This document shows, in pieces, positions 44,750 through 53,531 of a DNA stretch of 64,000 bases. Below the pieces are notes generated by a model. That model was given only the letters and a program-made list of their open reading frames with translations, made no database searches and was not told the DNA's origin. Source of the DNA: Haladaptatus sp. ZSTT2 (GTDB taxonomy: Archaea; Halobacteriota; Halobacteria; Halobacteriales; Halococcaceae). Each line of letters opens with the position of its first letter. Position 1 is the stretch's first letter. Where the stretch lies: assembly GCF_037081775.1 (NCBI RefSeq), contig NZ_JBAMHQ010000001.1, forward strand, positions 248,001-312,000, given 5' to 3'. A program made the position numbers and the translations under genes.

Positions 44750-45091
44750 CACCTGAGACAACGTGCGCGTGCCTCATATTCTCTCGGGCCACATGGGAAA
44801 TTGCTCATTCTACCGTGGGCATACACCCACTCTGTGACCGACCATCCGTCCAGTCGGCACCCGCCCAGAGCGCGCGCACCATTTATTCCGCGAATTAGAA
44901 TGGAAAAGTTACTTTTTCATGATTATTTAGCGGGGGCGTTGACGCGATAGCATACCACAGTGTATAAGGATGTTTTGAGCATATTGAGGTGTCGCAGTCG
45001 TGCGGTTTTCAAATTTCGCCGGTTTTTCTCGGAGCTGTCAGCGTGAAAGGATGACCGGTTCGAGCGACACTGTTATATATGCGTTAGATAG
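44750..45091. other. Intergenic region before leuA (342 bp)
   Basis: No gene is seen in this stretch. An AT-rich segment at 44880-44980 contains the inverted repeat ATGGAAAAG-TTA-CTTTTTCAT (44900-44920, one mismatch), and a strong TATA element lies at 45073-45080. The first could belong to the ferritin promoter, the second belongs to leuA. Confidence 0.5.
45073..45080 (+). promoter_or_regulatory. TATA box of leuA / 23-codon ORF
   Basis: TTATATAT lies 26-33 bases before ATG 45106, the spacing of a leaderless haloarchaeal promoter. It is only 12 bases before TTG 45092, the only in-frame start codon for full leuA, so a transcript from this promoter would not contain that TTG. Confidence 0.6.
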
Positions 45092-46336
45092 TTGGTTGCG
45101 ATACAATGTCTCACCGACATACCGAGGAAACGTCGTCTCAGACGGCGGGTCGAGTTCTTCGAGGGCACGCTAACTAACACCACTGCCCCCGAGATTGACA
45201 CGGTACGGATTTTCGACACCACGCTCCGCGATGGGGAGCAGACACCACGCACGTCGTTCTCGTATGAAGACAAACGCGAGATAGCGGCGGCGTTGGACGA
45301 CATGGGAACCCACGTCATCGAGGCTGGCTTCCCGGTCAACTCGGACGCCGAGTTCGAGGCCGTCCGCGACATCGCAGAGAGCACGCACACCACGACGTGT
45401 GGACTGGCGAGGGTCGTCGACAAAGATATCGAGGCTGCACTGGACGCGGGCGTGGAGATGATTCACGTCTTCGCGAGCACCAGTGACATTCAGCTCGAAG
45501 ACTCCATGCACGCCACTCGCGCGGAGGCAAAACAGCGCTCCGTCGAAGCAGTCAGGCGCGCAAAGGAGGCAGGCGTCACGGTGATGTACTCACCGATGGA
45601 CGCGACGCGAACGAACCACGACTTCCTCATCGATGTCGTGGAAGCCGTGAGCGACGCGGGAACCGACTGGATTAACATCCCCGACACCTGCGGGGTGGCG
45701 ACGCCCACGCGGATGGCCAAACTGGTCTCCGACGTGGTCGCACACACGGACGCCTACGTGGACGTCCACGCCCACGACGACTTCGGGCTGGCGACGGCGA
45801 ACGCCATCGCCGGGTTCGAAGCCGGGGCTCACCAGGCACAGGTGTCAGTAAACGGCATCGGCGAACGCGCCGGGAACGCCGCTTACGAAGAGGTCGTGAT
45901 GGCCGCAGAGAGTCTGTTCGGCGTCGATACCGGCATCGACACCACGCAGATAATGAAAATCGCGAAAATCGTCGAGGAGTGCAGCGACGTGCCGATTCCG
46001 GCGAACAAACCCGTCGTGGGCAAGAACGCCTTCGCCCACGAGAGCGGAATTCACGCCGCGGGCGTCATCGAGAACGCCTCCACGTTCGAGCCGGGCGTCA
46101 TGACGCCAGAGATGGTCGGTGCAACCCGTGAACTGGTCATGGGCAAGCACACGGGCACTCACTCCGTGAGAAAGCGCCTGCAGGACGAAGGGTTCGACCC
46201 AACCGAAGAGCAGGTGCGCGCAGTGACGCGGAAGGTAAAGGACTTCGGCGCGGACAAACAGCAGGTCACCGACGACGTGCTCGCGCGCTTTGCCAAAGAG
46301 GTCGGCGTCAAAGAGAAGTCGGAGGTCAAAGCCTGA
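45092..46336 (+). CDS. leuA: 2-isopropylmalate/citramalate synthase family enzyme, without regulatory domain
   Basis: The open frame encodes 414 residues. The DRE-TIM catalytic domain has IDTVRIFDTTLRDGEQTP and the metal ligands in DVHAHDDFG; two linker subdomains follow. The C-terminal LeuA-dimer domain that binds feedback inhibitor is absent. The enzyme condenses acetyl-CoA with a 2-oxoacid for leucine or isoleucine synthesis, as upstream partner of ilvBNC-leuCDB. The start is a problem: only TTG 45092 lies in frame before the core, yet the TATA box points to ATG 45106 in another frame. A frameshift at 45143-45150 would join them. Confidence 0.85.
   Translation: MVAIQCLTDIPRKRRLRRRVEFFEGTLTNTTAPEIDTVRIFDTTLRDGEQTPRTSFSYEDKREIAAALDDMGTHVIEAGFPVNSDAEFEAVRDIAESTHTTTCGLARVVDKDIEAALDAGVEMIHVFASTSDIQLEDSMHATRAEAKQRSVEAVRRAKEAGVTVMYSPMDATRTNHDFLIDVVEAVSDAGTDWINIPDTCGVATPTRMAKLVSDVVAHTDAYVDVHAHDDFGLATANAIAGFEAGAHQAQVSVNGIGERAGNAAYEEVVMAAESLFGVDTGIDTTQIMKIAKIVEECSDVPIPANKPVVGKNAFAHESGIHAAGVIENASTFEPGVMTPEMVGATRELVMGKHTGTHSVRKRLQDEGFDPTEEQVRAVTRKVKDFGADKQQVTDDVLARFAKEVGVKEKSEVKA
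45106..45177 (+). CDS. 23-residue ORF overlapping the leuA start (leader or frameshifted N-terminus)
   Basis: The first ATG after the TATA box opens a short frame that ends at TAA 45175-45177, out of frame with leuA. It begins MSHRHTEETSSQTAG. It contains one Leu and one Val only, so a branched-chain attenuation role is not supported. Removing one G in the GGCGGG near 45143 would fuse it in frame to VEFFEGTL of leuA, giving a normal leaderless start. It is therefore either the true N-terminus split by a frameshift, or an upstream ORF. Confidence 0.45.
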   Translation: MSHRHTEETSSQTAGRVLRGHAN

Positions 46337-46418
46337 ATTATGACTTCCGGCGTTTTTGCTCGTGACGAGCCTTGCGTGAACGATGCTCGAATGAGCAAGG
46401 TTTGCACGACGCACAACA

Positions 46419-46428
46419 GTTATAATGG
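46419..46428 (+). promoter_or_regulatory. TATA box of the ilv leader
   Basis: GTTATAATGG carries TATAAT at 46421-46426, 26-31 bases before ATG 46452. A leaderless transcript starting at or just before this ATG is expected. The element lies about 80 bases after the leuA stop, so ilvBNC-leuCDB has its own promoter. Confidence 0.65.
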
Positions 46429-46451
46429 GCGCGTCACATACCCGTCTACTA

Positions 46452-46529
46452 ATGCAGACACTCGCCGCTCACACGCAGTCGCAGGCGACGAGCGGTGCTG
46501 CGGCTCAGCTCATTATTGTAGGGGTCTAG
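46452..46529 (+). CDS. ilv leader peptide (25 residues), putative attenuator peptide
   Basis: The ORF starts ATG CAG ACA CTC and ends CAG CTC ATT ATT GTA GGG GTC TAG, so the peptide finishes QLIIVGV: five of the last six residues before the stop are Leu, Ile, Ile, Val and Val. The Ile and first Val codons (ATT, ATT, GTA) are uncommon in this G+C-rich genome. The ORF is placed like a leaderless gene behind its TATA box. Its final codons overlap the 5' arm of a hairpin. ilvB begins 127 bases after its stop. The arrangement matches classical ilv leader peptides of bacteria; function is inferred. Confidence 0.7.
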   Translation: MQTLAAHTQSQATSGAAAQLIIVGV

Positions 46530-46562
46530 CTCCCCTACCTACCCCCATCTCCACCGATTTTT
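46518..46562 (+). terminator. Hairpin and T-run in the ilv leader, putative attenuator
   Basis: GTAGGGG (46518-46524) and CCCCTAC (46532-46538) are perfectly complementary with a 7-base loop that contains the leader stop codon. C-rich sequence follows and then five T (46558-46562). A ribosome held at the two Ile codons (46512-46517) would cover the 5' arm. The rest of the 46337-46656 gap shows no other gene. Confidence 0.6.
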
Positions 46563-46644
46563 GCACTGACCTCAAAGCCACAGCACTTGCGCAAGCACAC
46601 CCTGCGACCACGACCAAACCGATGACCAACCGACCCACACCAAC

Positions 46645-46649
46645 GGAGG
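46645..46649 (+). promoter_or_regulatory. Shine-Dalgarno of ilvB
   Basis: GGAGG stands 7 bases before ATG 46657. Leaderless haloarchaeal genes lack such sites, so it indicates that ilvB is read from a transcript with a 5' UTR, consistent with the leader promoter at 46419. Confidence 0.65.
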
Positions 46650-46656
46650 CCCGAAC

Positions 46657-48417
46657 ATGAGCGAACGGGCGACCTCCACCTACCCAGATTCGACCGAGGA
46701 ATCGACCGACGAGAAACCCACACGCCGCCCCGTGACCAACGGCGCACAGTCCGTCGTTCGCGCGCTCGAAAACGCGGGCGTCAAACACCTGTTCGGCGTC
46801 CAAGGCGGGGCAATCATGCCCGTCTACGACGCGCTCTACGATTCAGAGATGACGCACGTCACGATGGCCCACGAGCAGTCTGCATCCCACGCCGCAGACG
46901 CCTACGGCATCGTGTCTGGTTCACCGGGTGTGTGTCTCGCCACTTCTGGACCGGGCGCGACGAACCTCGTGACCGGCATCGCAGACGCGAACATGGACTC
47001 AGATCCCATGATTGCGCTGACGGGACAGGTTCCGTCGGACATGGTCGGTTCTGATGCGTTCCAAGAAACCGACACCACGGGCGTTACCGCACCAATCACC
47101 AAGGCGAACTACTTCGCCTCTGACACGGACACCGTCGGCGACGTGGTGGGCGAAGCGTTCGCCATGGCCGCGAGTGGCCGACAAGGGCCGACGCTCGTCG
47201 ACCTGCCAAAGGACATCACCAATGCGCCGACCGACCGCGAGCCGGGGCCGGGGCGCACGCCATCGACCTACAACCCGCGGACAGATCCCGACCCCGAAGA
47301 GGTGTCTGCGGCCGCGAGCGCACTCGCGGGCGCGAAAAAGCCCGTCATCCTCGCCGGTGGCGGCGTCATCAAGGCAAACGCGACCGAGCAACTGAGCGAG
47401 TTCGCAATCGAACACGAAATCCCCGTCGTCACGACGATGCCTGCCGTTGGCGCGTTCCCCGAAGACCACCCACTCTCGATGGAGATGGCTGGCATGCACG
47501 GGACGGGCTACGCGAACATGGCCATCACGCACTGTGACGTGATGCTGGCCGTTGGCACGCGATTTGACGACCGGCTGACCGGTGGTATCGACACGTTCGC
47601 CCCGGAAGCCGAAATCATCCACATCGACATCGACCCGGCAGAGGTTTCGAAGAACATCTACGCCGACTATCCGGTCATCGGGGATGCGGGAACGGCGCTC
47701 ACGCGCCTGTACGACGCGATGGCGAACGAGCCGGATGCAGACGACTGGCGCGAACAGTGCCAGACGTGGAAAGACGAATACCCGATGGACTACCAGACGC
47801 CCGAAGACGAACCGCTCAAACCGCAGTTCGTCGTCGAGGCGTTCGACGCCGTGACTGACGACGACACCATCATCACCACGGGCGTTGGCCAACACCAGAT
47901 GTGGGCCGTCCAGTACTGGACGTTCAAACAGCCACGGACGTGGGTGTCTTCCCACGGTCTCGGAACGATGGGCTACGGCCTGCCCGCCGCCATCGGCGCG
48001 CGACTGGCCGCCCGCGACGACCAGACCATCATCAGCTTCGAAGGAGACGGGTCGTTCCTGATGACCCTCCAGGAGCTGTCGGTGGCCGTCCGTGACCACA
48101 TGGACATCACCGTCGCCGTCCTCAACAACAAGTACATCGGCATGGTTCGCCAGTGGCAGGACGCCTTCTTCGAAGGCCGCCACTCGGCGTCCGAGTACGG
48201 CTGGTGCCCCGAGTTCGACAAGCTCGCAGAAGCCTTCGGCGCGAAGGGCTTCCGCGTCGATGAGTACGACGAGGTCGCAGACACCATCGAGGCCGCGCTG
48301 GCCTACGACGGCCCGTCGGTCATCGACTTCCACATCGACCCCGCTGCGAACGTCTATCCGATGGTCGCAAGCGGCGCAGCAAACGGCCGGTTCGCGCTCT
48401 CGGAGGACCAACTATGA
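46657..48417 (+). CDS. ilvB: Acetolactate synthase, catalytic subunit
   Basis: This encodes 586 residues with the three domains of a ThDP enzyme: N-terminal Pyr domain (about 25-190) with the catalytic Glu in HEQSASHAADAYG, central FAD/Rossmann domain (about 210-350), and PP domain (about 385-560) with the ThDP-Mg motif GDGSFLMTLQEL...NNKYIGM. It makes 2-acetolactate and 2-aceto-2-hydroxybutyrate. It is the first structural gene behind the leader and overlaps ilvN by ATGA. Confidence 0.95.
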   Translation: MSERATSTYPDSTEESTDEKPTRRPVTNGAQSVVRALENAGVKHLFGVQGGAIMPVYDALYDSEMTHVTMAHEQSASHAADAYGIVSGSPGVCLATSGPGATNLVTGIADANMDSDPMIALTGQVPSDMVGSDAFQETDTTGVTAPITKANYFASDTDTVGDVVGEAFAMAASGRQGPTLVDLPKDITNAPTDREPGPGRTPSTYNPRTDPDPEEVSAAASALAGAKKPVILAGGGVIKANATEQLSEFAIEHEIPVVTTMPAVGAFPEDHPLSMEMAGMHGTGYANMAITHCDVMLAVGTRFDDRLTGGIDTFAPEAEIIHIDIDPAEVSKNIYADYPVIGDAGTALTRLYDAMANEPDADDWREQCQTWKDEYPMDYQTPEDEPLKPQFVVEAFDAVTDDDTIITTGVGQHQMWAVQYWTFKQPRTWVSSHGLGTMGYGLPAAIGARLAARDDQTIISFEGDGSFLMTLQELSVAVRDHMDITVAVLNNKYIGMVRQWQDAFFEGRHSASEYGWCPEFDKLAEAFGAKGFRVDEYDEVADTIEAALAYDGPSVIDFHIDPAANVYPMVASGAANGRFALSEDQL

Positions 48418-49076
48418 CGCAAGGACTGCAAGGCCCCCGCCCAGAGGAGCGTCCCCACCCAGAGGGACGACGCAACGCACAGGGCGAACGTATCGACCCG
48501 GTTCAAGAAGCAAAACAGGAGACCCGACAGGCCACCGTTTCAGCGCTCGTCAAACACGAACCGGGCGTGCTGTCGCTCGTTTCCGGGCTGTTCAGCCGCC
48601 GCCAGTTCAACATTGAGAGTTTGACCGTTGGGCCGACGACGGTTGACGGCCACGCGCGCATCACGCTGGTTGTCGAGGAAACTGACGCGGGTATCGACCA
48701 AATCAAAAAACAGCTGGCGAAGTTGAAACCCTCCATCGCGGTTGGCGAACTCGGCACGGACGCCGTTCGCGCGGAACTGGTCTTGCTCAAGGTGCAGGGC
48801 CACGAGCCGGACAAGGTTCACGCCATCACGCAGATGTACGAGGGGCAGACGCTCGACGCCGGGCCGCGAACCATCACGGTGCAAATCACGGGTGACCAGC
48901 GGAAAATCGACGACGCCGTCGATGCGTTCCGCCAGTTCGGCATCATCGAAATCGCCCGGACGGGCCAGACCGCACTCGCGCGCGGCGACACGCCGACGAC
49001 GCCGGGTGAATCACCCGCTGCGTCAGCAGAGAGTACCGCTTCAGAAACGCAAAACAGTTCCAATACACAGCAATGA
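48414..49076 (+). CDS. ilvN: Acetolactate synthase, regulatory subunit
   Basis: This encodes 220 residues. After a polar N-terminus of about 35 residues the ACT domain ([29 protein letters not shown]) and the C-terminal IlvN domain ([23 protein letters not shown]) follow. A Ser/Thr-rich acidic tail of about 35 residues is a haloarchaeal addition. It gives valine feedback to IlvB. It overlaps both neighbours by 4 bases. Confidence 0.92.
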   Translation: MTQGLQGPRPEERPHPEGRRNAQGERIDPVQEAKQETRQATVSALVKHEPGVLSLVSGLFSRRQFNIESLTVGPTTVDGHARITLVVEETDAGIDQIKKQLAKLKPSIAVGELGTDAVRAELVLLKVQGHEPDKVHAITQMYEGQTLDAGPRTITVQITGDQRKIDDAVDAFRQFGIIEIARTGQTALARGDTPTTPGESPAASAESTASETQNSSNTQQ

Positions 49077-50122
49077 CAGACGAATTTACCACAACCGTAT
49101 ATTACGACGACGACGCAGACGACGCACAGCTCGCAAACAAGACGGTAGCCGTCCTCGGCTACGGCAGTCAGGGCCACGCCCACGCACAGAACCTCGCAGA
49201 CAGCGGCGTTGACGTGGTCGTTGGCCTCCGCGAGGAGTCCGCATCTCGACAGGCCGCAGAGGCAGATGGACTGCGCGTGCGAAATCCAGTGCAGGCCGCA
49301 AAAGAGGCAGACATCGTCTCCGTGCTCGTCCCGGACACCGTCCAGCCAGCCGTCTACGAACAAATCAAAGACGAACTCGAACCGGGTAACACGCTCCAGT
49401 TCGCCCACGGGTTCAACATCCACTACAGCCAAATCGAGCCAAGCGAAGGCATCGATGTGACGCTCGTCGCGCCGAAGAGTCCGGGCCACCTCGTCCGCCG
49501 CAACTACGAGGCCGGACAGGGCACGCCGGGACTCGTCGCTGTCCACCAGGACAGCACGGGCGAGGCAAAAGAAGAGGCACTCGCCTACGCCAAGGCAATC
49601 GGCTGTACGCGCGCCGGGGTCATTGAGACCACCTTCCGCGAGGAGACAGAAACCGACCTGTTCGGCGAGCAGGCGGTCCTCTGTGGCGGCGTCACGAGCC
49701 TCGTCAAGCAGGGCTACGAAACGCTCGTTGACGCGGGCTACAGCCCGGAGATGGCCTACTTCGAGTGCTTGAACGAACTCAAGCTCATCGTCGATCTGAT
49801 GTACGAAGACGGCCTCGGCGGCATGTGGGATTCGGTCTCCGACACCGCAGAGTTCGGCGGACTCACCCGCGGCGACGAAATCGTTGACGAACACGCCCGC
49901 GAGCGCATGGAAGACGTTTTAGAGCGCGTCCAGAACGGTACCTTCGCCCGCGAATGGATTGTCGAGAATCAGGCTGGTCGCCCGAGCTACAACCAACTGC
50001 GTGACGCAGAGAAGAACCACGAAATCGAGCACGTTGGCGCACGCCTGCGCGACCTGTTCGCGTGGAGCGGCGAAGAGCAAGAGGACACAAGCGAGAAGAA
50101 ACGGGTGAAAACCGATGCCTGA
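49073..50122 (+). CDS. ilvC: Ketol-acid reductoisomerase
   Basis: This encodes 349 residues of the class I type. The Rossmann motif is [17 protein letters not shown], and the knotted C-terminal domain has the metal ligands in [23 protein letters not shown] and the downstream Glu residues ([18 protein letters not shown]). It isomerises and reduces acetolactate to the dihydroxyacid. The C-terminal 25 residues are acidic and probably disordered. The start overlaps ilvN (ATGA). Confidence 0.95.
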   Translation: MTDEFTTTVYYDDDADDAQLANKTVAVLGYGSQGHAHAQNLADSGVDVVVGLREESASRQAAEADGLRVRNPVQAAKEADIVSVLVPDTVQPAVYEQIKDELEPGNTLQFAHGFNIHYSQIEPSEGIDVTLVAPKSPGHLVRRNYEAGQGTPGLVAVHQDSTGEAKEEALAYAKAIGCTRAGVIETTFREETETDLFGEQAVLCGGVTSLVKQGYETLVDAGYSPEMAYFECLNELKLIVDLMYEDGLGGMWDSVSDTAEFGGLTRGDEIVDEHARERMEDVLERVQNGTFAREWIVENQAGRPSYNQLRDAEKNHEIEHVGARLRDLFAWSGEEQEDTSEKKRVKTDA

Positions 50123-50345
50123 AAAGGGCACGATGAAAGACGTGAGCCACACGAACCCCTACACGGGTGAGGCCTTTGGTGACAGCGTCGTGTATCGACG
50201 CGGCGTCGTCATCACCGACGGCGGCCACGATCCTGAACGGGAAGGCGAGGCAGATACGATGGAAGACGTAGACCACGAGCCACCGAACGGCGACGGGGCA
50301 AACCCCGTCTTCGAGCGCGGCCCAGACGTAGAAGACGATGAGTAA
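50115..50345 (+). CDS. Small acidic protein in the BCAA operon, function unknown
   Basis: This encodes 76 residues, overlapping ilvC by 8 bases and leuC by 8 bases, so translation is coupled on both sides. It has a conserved-looking head ([20 protein letters not shown]) and an acidic, probably disordered tail. No enzyme motif, membrane part or zinc site is seen. Its fixed place between ilvC and leuC suggests a role in the pathway, maybe as a partner of one of them. Confidence 0.6.
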   Translation: MPEKGTMKDVSHTNPYTGEAFGDSVVYRRGVVITDGGHDPEREGEADTMEDVDHEPPNGDGANPVFERGPDVEDDE

Positions 50346-51759
50346 CGGAACGCTGTACGACAAGGTGTGGGACCGGCACAAAGTCACGACGCTCCCGAAC
50401 GGCCAAGACCAGCTGTTCGTGGGCCTCCACCTCATCCACGAGGTGACGAGTCCGCAGGCGTTCGGGATGCTCCGCGAGCGCGACCTCGAAGTCGCCTATC
50501 CGGAACGTACCTACGCGACAGTTGACCACATCATTCCGACTGCAGACCAGTCGCGGCCCTACGCCGACGACGCCGCAGAGGAGATGATGAGCGAACTTGA
50601 GGAGAACGTCCGCGAGGCCGGTATCCAGTTCGCAGACACGTCCACGGGCAATCAGGGAATTGTCCACGTTATCGGACCAGAGCAGGGCATCACCCAACCC
50701 GGTATGACCATTGTGTGTGGCGACAGTCACACCTCGACACACGGTGCATTCGGCGCACTCGCCTTTGGGATTGGCACCTCGCAAATCCGCGACGTGCTCG
50801 CCACCCAGACCGTGGCGATGGAGAAAAAGAAGGTGCGGAAAATCGAGGTCACCGGCGAACTCGGTAACAGCGTCACGGCCAAAGACGTCATCCTGACCAT
50901 CATCAGCAAACTCGGCACCGATGGCGGCGTCGGCTACGTCTACGAGTACGCGGGTGAGGCCATCGAGAGCCTCGACATGGAAGGGCGGATGAGCATCTGC
51001 AACATGTCCATCGAGGGCGGTGCGCGTGCGGGCTACGTGAACCCGGACGAAACTACCTACGAGTACCTGCGCGAGACGGACGCCTTCGCGGACGACCCAG
51101 AGAAATTCGAGCGGATGAAGACGTACTGGGAGTCCATCACGTCCGACGACGACGCCGAGTACGACGACGTGGTGACCATCGACGGCTCCGAAATCGAGCC
51201 GACCGTGACGTGGGGAACCACACCCGGACAAGGCATTGGCATCAAACAGCCGGTGCCCGCCCCCGACGACCTGCCTGCCGACAAGCAGGACACAGCACGC
51301 ATGTCGCAAGAACACATGCGCGTCGAACCCGGCAAGACGATGGAGGGCTACAAAATCGACGTGGCCTTCCTCGGTAGCTGTACCAACGCCCGACTGCCAG
51401 ACCTGCGTGCGGCGGCGGCCATCGCCAAAGGGCGGCAAGTTCACCAGGACGTTCGCGCAATGGTCGTCCCCGGTAGCCAGCGCGTGAAAGCCGCGGCCGA
51501 AGCAGAAGGCCTCGACAAAATCTTCACCGAGGCTGGTTTCGAATGGCGACAGGCTGGCTGTTCGATGTGTCTTGGCATGAACGACGACCAGCTGCAGGGC
51601 GACGAAGCCTCTGCCTCCTCGTCGAACCGCAACTTTATCGGCCGACAGGGGAGCAAAGACGGGCGCACCGTCCTGATGAGCCCCGAGATGGTCGTGGCAG
51701 CGGCGGTGACCGGCGAGGTCACTGACGTTCGCGAACTGAAGGAGGTGGCCCACGTATGA
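50338..51759 (+). CDS. leuC: 3-isopropylmalate dehydratase, large subunit
   Basis: This encodes 473 residues of the aconitase fold. [21 protein letters not shown] is the typical active-site stretch, and the 4Fe-4S ligands are in GSCTNARL and CSMCLGMN. With LeuD it isomerises 2- to 3-isopropylmalate, and possibly citramalate to 3-methylmalate in the isoleucine route. It overlaps leuD by ATGA. Confidence 0.93.
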   Translation: MSNGTLYDKVWDRHKVTTLPNGQDQLFVGLHLIHEVTSPQAFGMLRERDLEVAYPERTYATVDHIIPTADQSRPYADDAAEEMMSELEENVREAGIQFADTSTGNQGIVHVIGPEQGITQPGMTIVCGDSHTSTHGAFGALAFGIGTSQIRDVLATQTVAMEKKKVRKIEVTGELGNSVTAKDVILTIISKLGTDGGVGYVYEYAGEAIESLDMEGRMSICNMSIEGGARAGYVNPDETTYEYLRETDAFADDPEKFERMKTYWESITSDDDAEYDDVVTIDGSEIEPTVTWGTTPGQGIGIKQPVPAPDDLPADKQDTARMSQEHMRVEPGKTMEGYKIDVAFLGSCTNARLPDLRAAAAIAKGRQVHQDVRAMVVPGSQRVKAAAEAEGLDKIFTEAGFEWRQAGCSMCLGMNDDQLQGDEASASSSNRNFIGRQGSKDGRTVLMSPEMVVAAAVTGEVTDVRELKEVAHV

Positions 51760-52367
51760 CCGACGTACCGAGCGTCACCAACGCTTCCGGGACGGGCATT
51801 CCCATCCGCGGAAACGATATCGACACAGACCAGATCATTCCGGCGCGATTCATGAAGGTCGTCACCTTCGAAGGGCTTGGCGAGTTCGCCTTTTTCGATA
51901 AGCGCTTTGACGAAGACGACAACGAGAAAGACCACCCGTTCAACGAAGCGCAGTATCAGGATGCCTCAATTCTCGTCGTGAACAGCAACTTCGGCTGTGG
52001 CTCCTCGCGCGAACACGCCCCACAGGCGCTCATGCGCTGGGGCATCGACGCCATCATCGGCGAATCCTTCGCAGAGATTTTCGCGGGCAACTGCCTCGCA
52101 CTCGGCATCCCGACGCTGACCGCAGACCACGACACCGTCTCCGAAATCCAAGACTGGGTCGAAGCGAACCCAGACGAGGAACTCGACGTTGACGTGGCCG
52201 CAGAAACCGTGACCTACGGCGGCAAGACCGTCTCCGTCACCGTAGACGATGCCCAGCGTCGGGCGCTCGTCGAAGGCGAGTGGGACACCACGGCGCTGCT
52301 CAAGTCGAACGCCAAAGCCGTCGCAGAAACCGCAAACGCCCTGCCGTACATGGAAAGCGATGACTGA
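51756..52367 (+). CDS. leuD: 3-isopropylmalate dehydratase, small subunit
   Basis: This encodes 203 residues of the swivel domain with [12 protein letters not shown] near the N-terminus and the conserved [17 protein letters not shown] loop. It completes the LeuCD heterodimer. Its 3' end overlaps the leuB start by 8 bases. Confidence 0.93.
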   Translation: MTDVPSVTNASGTGIPIRGNDIDTDQIIPARFMKVVTFEGLGEFAFFDKRFDEDDNEKDHPFNEAQYQDASILVVNSNFGCGSSREHAPQALMRWGIDAIIGESFAEIFAGNCLALGIPTLTADHDTVSEIQDWVEANPDEELDVDVAAETVTYGGKTVSVTVDDAQRRALVEGEWDTTALLKSNAKAVAETANALPYMESDD

Positions 52368-53340
52368 ACAGATTGCCGTGATTCCGGGCGACGGAATCGG
52401 CCAGGAAGTCACACCCGCTGCCGTAGAGGTACTCGCCGCGCTTGACCTCGGCTTTGAGTTCGTCTCCGGCGACGCTGGTGACGCAGTCAAAGAAGAAACT
52501 GGCGAGGCGCTGCCACAAGCCACGCGCGATCTCGTCTCAGCCTCGGACGCGACACTGTTCGGTGCGGCGGGTGAGACGGCCGCGGACGTGATTCTCCCGC
52601 TTCGCAAACAGGTGGAGTCATTCGCAAACGTCCGCCCGGCGACGGCCTACCCCGGCGTCGATGCGCTCAAACCGGACACCGACCTCGTGTTCATCCGCGA
52701 GAACACGGAGGGCGTCTACAAGGGCATCGAATCGGAGATTGCCCCCGGCGTGACGACGCTCACCCGCGTCATCACCGAAGAGGCCTCGCGCAACATCGCA
52801 GAGTTCGGCTTCGACTACGCAGCACAGAACGGCTACGACACGGTCACCATCGCCCACAAGGCGAACGTGATGCGCACGACCGACGGCCTGTTTTTAGAAA
52901 CGGCACAACAGGTCGGCGACGAACGCGGCGTGGACTACGACACGGCGCTCATGGACGCGCTGGCGATGCACCTCATCCTCCGGCCGGAGGAGTATGGCGT
53001 CGTCATCTGCCCGAACCTCGCAGGGGATATGCTTTCTGACCTGTCTGCCGGACTCGTGGGCGGCCTCGGCCTCTTGCCGAGCGCCAACGTCGGTCACGAC
53101 AACGCGCTGTTCGAGCCGGTTCACGGGAGCGCCCCGGACATCGCAGGCCAAGGAATCGCCAACCCGACGGCGACGATTCTCTCTGGCGCGATGTTGCTCG
53201 ACCACCTCGACCACGGCGAAGAAGCCGGACGGGTTCGCAGTGCCGTCGAATCGGTGCTCGAATCCGGCCCGCACACGCCTGACTTAGGCGGCGAAGCGAG
53301 CACGGAGGACGTAACGGCGGCAATCGTAGAACGCCTGTAA
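52360..53340 (+). CDS. leuB: 3-isopropylmalate dehydrogenase
   Basis: This encodes 326 residues from ATG 52360, which gives the family start [16 protein letters not shown]; the frame upstream overlaps leuD and is not used. [12 protein letters not shown], the Lys in IAHKANVM and the NAD-site region [13 protein letters not shown] are typical of the decarboxylating dehydrogenases. It oxidises 3-isopropylmalate (or 3-methylmalate) to the 2-oxoacid. It is the last gene of the operon. Confidence 0.92.
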   Translation: MTEQIAVIPGDGIGQEVTPAAVEVLAALDLGFEFVSGDAGDAVKEETGEALPQATRDLVSASDATLFGAAGETAADVILPLRKQVESFANVRPATAYPGVDALKPDTDLVFIRENTEGVYKGIESEIAPGVTTLTRVITEEASRNIAEFGFDYAAQNGYDTVTIAHKANVMRTTDGLFLETAQQVGDERGVDYDTALMDALAMHLILRPEEYGVVICPNLAGDMLSDLSAGLVGGLGLLPSANVGHDNALFEPVHGSAPDIAGQGIANPTATILSGAMLLDHLDHGEEAGRVRSAVESVLESGPHTPDLGGEASTEDVTAAIVERL

Positions 53341-53381
53341 CGCCCCCTGATTTTATCCCCTGTGGCGTGCTATTTGCTGGT

Positions 53382-53531
53382 ATGCCCCGCGTGCATTTAG
53401 ACGAGAAGACGCTCGAACGCTTAGATGGCCTTCGTCAGGAAGACGAATCCTACGACGAAATCATCACTGAACTCATCAACATCTACCAAGCAGAAGAGTT
53501 GACGCTCCACTACAGCGGCGAAGAACTCTAA
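53382..53531 (+). CDS. 49-residue DUF7557-like (antitoxin-like) protein
   Basis: The product starts PRVHLDEKTLERLDGLRQED and continues with a helix (YDEIITELINIYQ) and the short strand ELTLHYSGEEL. It resembles small VapB/RHH-like haloarchaeal proteins annotated DUF7557. No toxin gene is adjacent, so it is probably a solitary regulator. The stop overlaps the end of the convergent gene by 4 bases. Confidence 0.65.
   Translation: MPRVHLDEKTLERLDGLRQEDESYDEIITELINIYQAEELTLHYSGEEL

Noticed and set aside
45106-45177. Short ORF before leuA as a branched-chain amino acid sensing leader
   Set aside because: It has only one Leu, one Val and no Ile, and no hairpin follows. It is better explained as a frameshifted N-terminus or a plain upstream ORF.
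46340-46660. 106-codon frame between leuA and ilvB
   Set aside because: It has no promoter at the right distance, composition unlike haloarchaeal protein, and runs through the leader hairpin in another frame. The short ORF at 46452 fits the TATA box far better.
46999-48411. Long antisense open frame (470 codons) opposite ilvB
   Set aside because: It lies fully on the complement of a certain gene and its product is low-complexity Arg/Val/Asp-rich without motifs. Such mirror frames are usual in G+C-rich haloarchaeal genes.
50212-51753. Long antisense open frame (513 codons) opposite leuC
   Set aside because: Complement of a well-supported enzyme gene with overlapping neighbours; no motif or start signal of its own.
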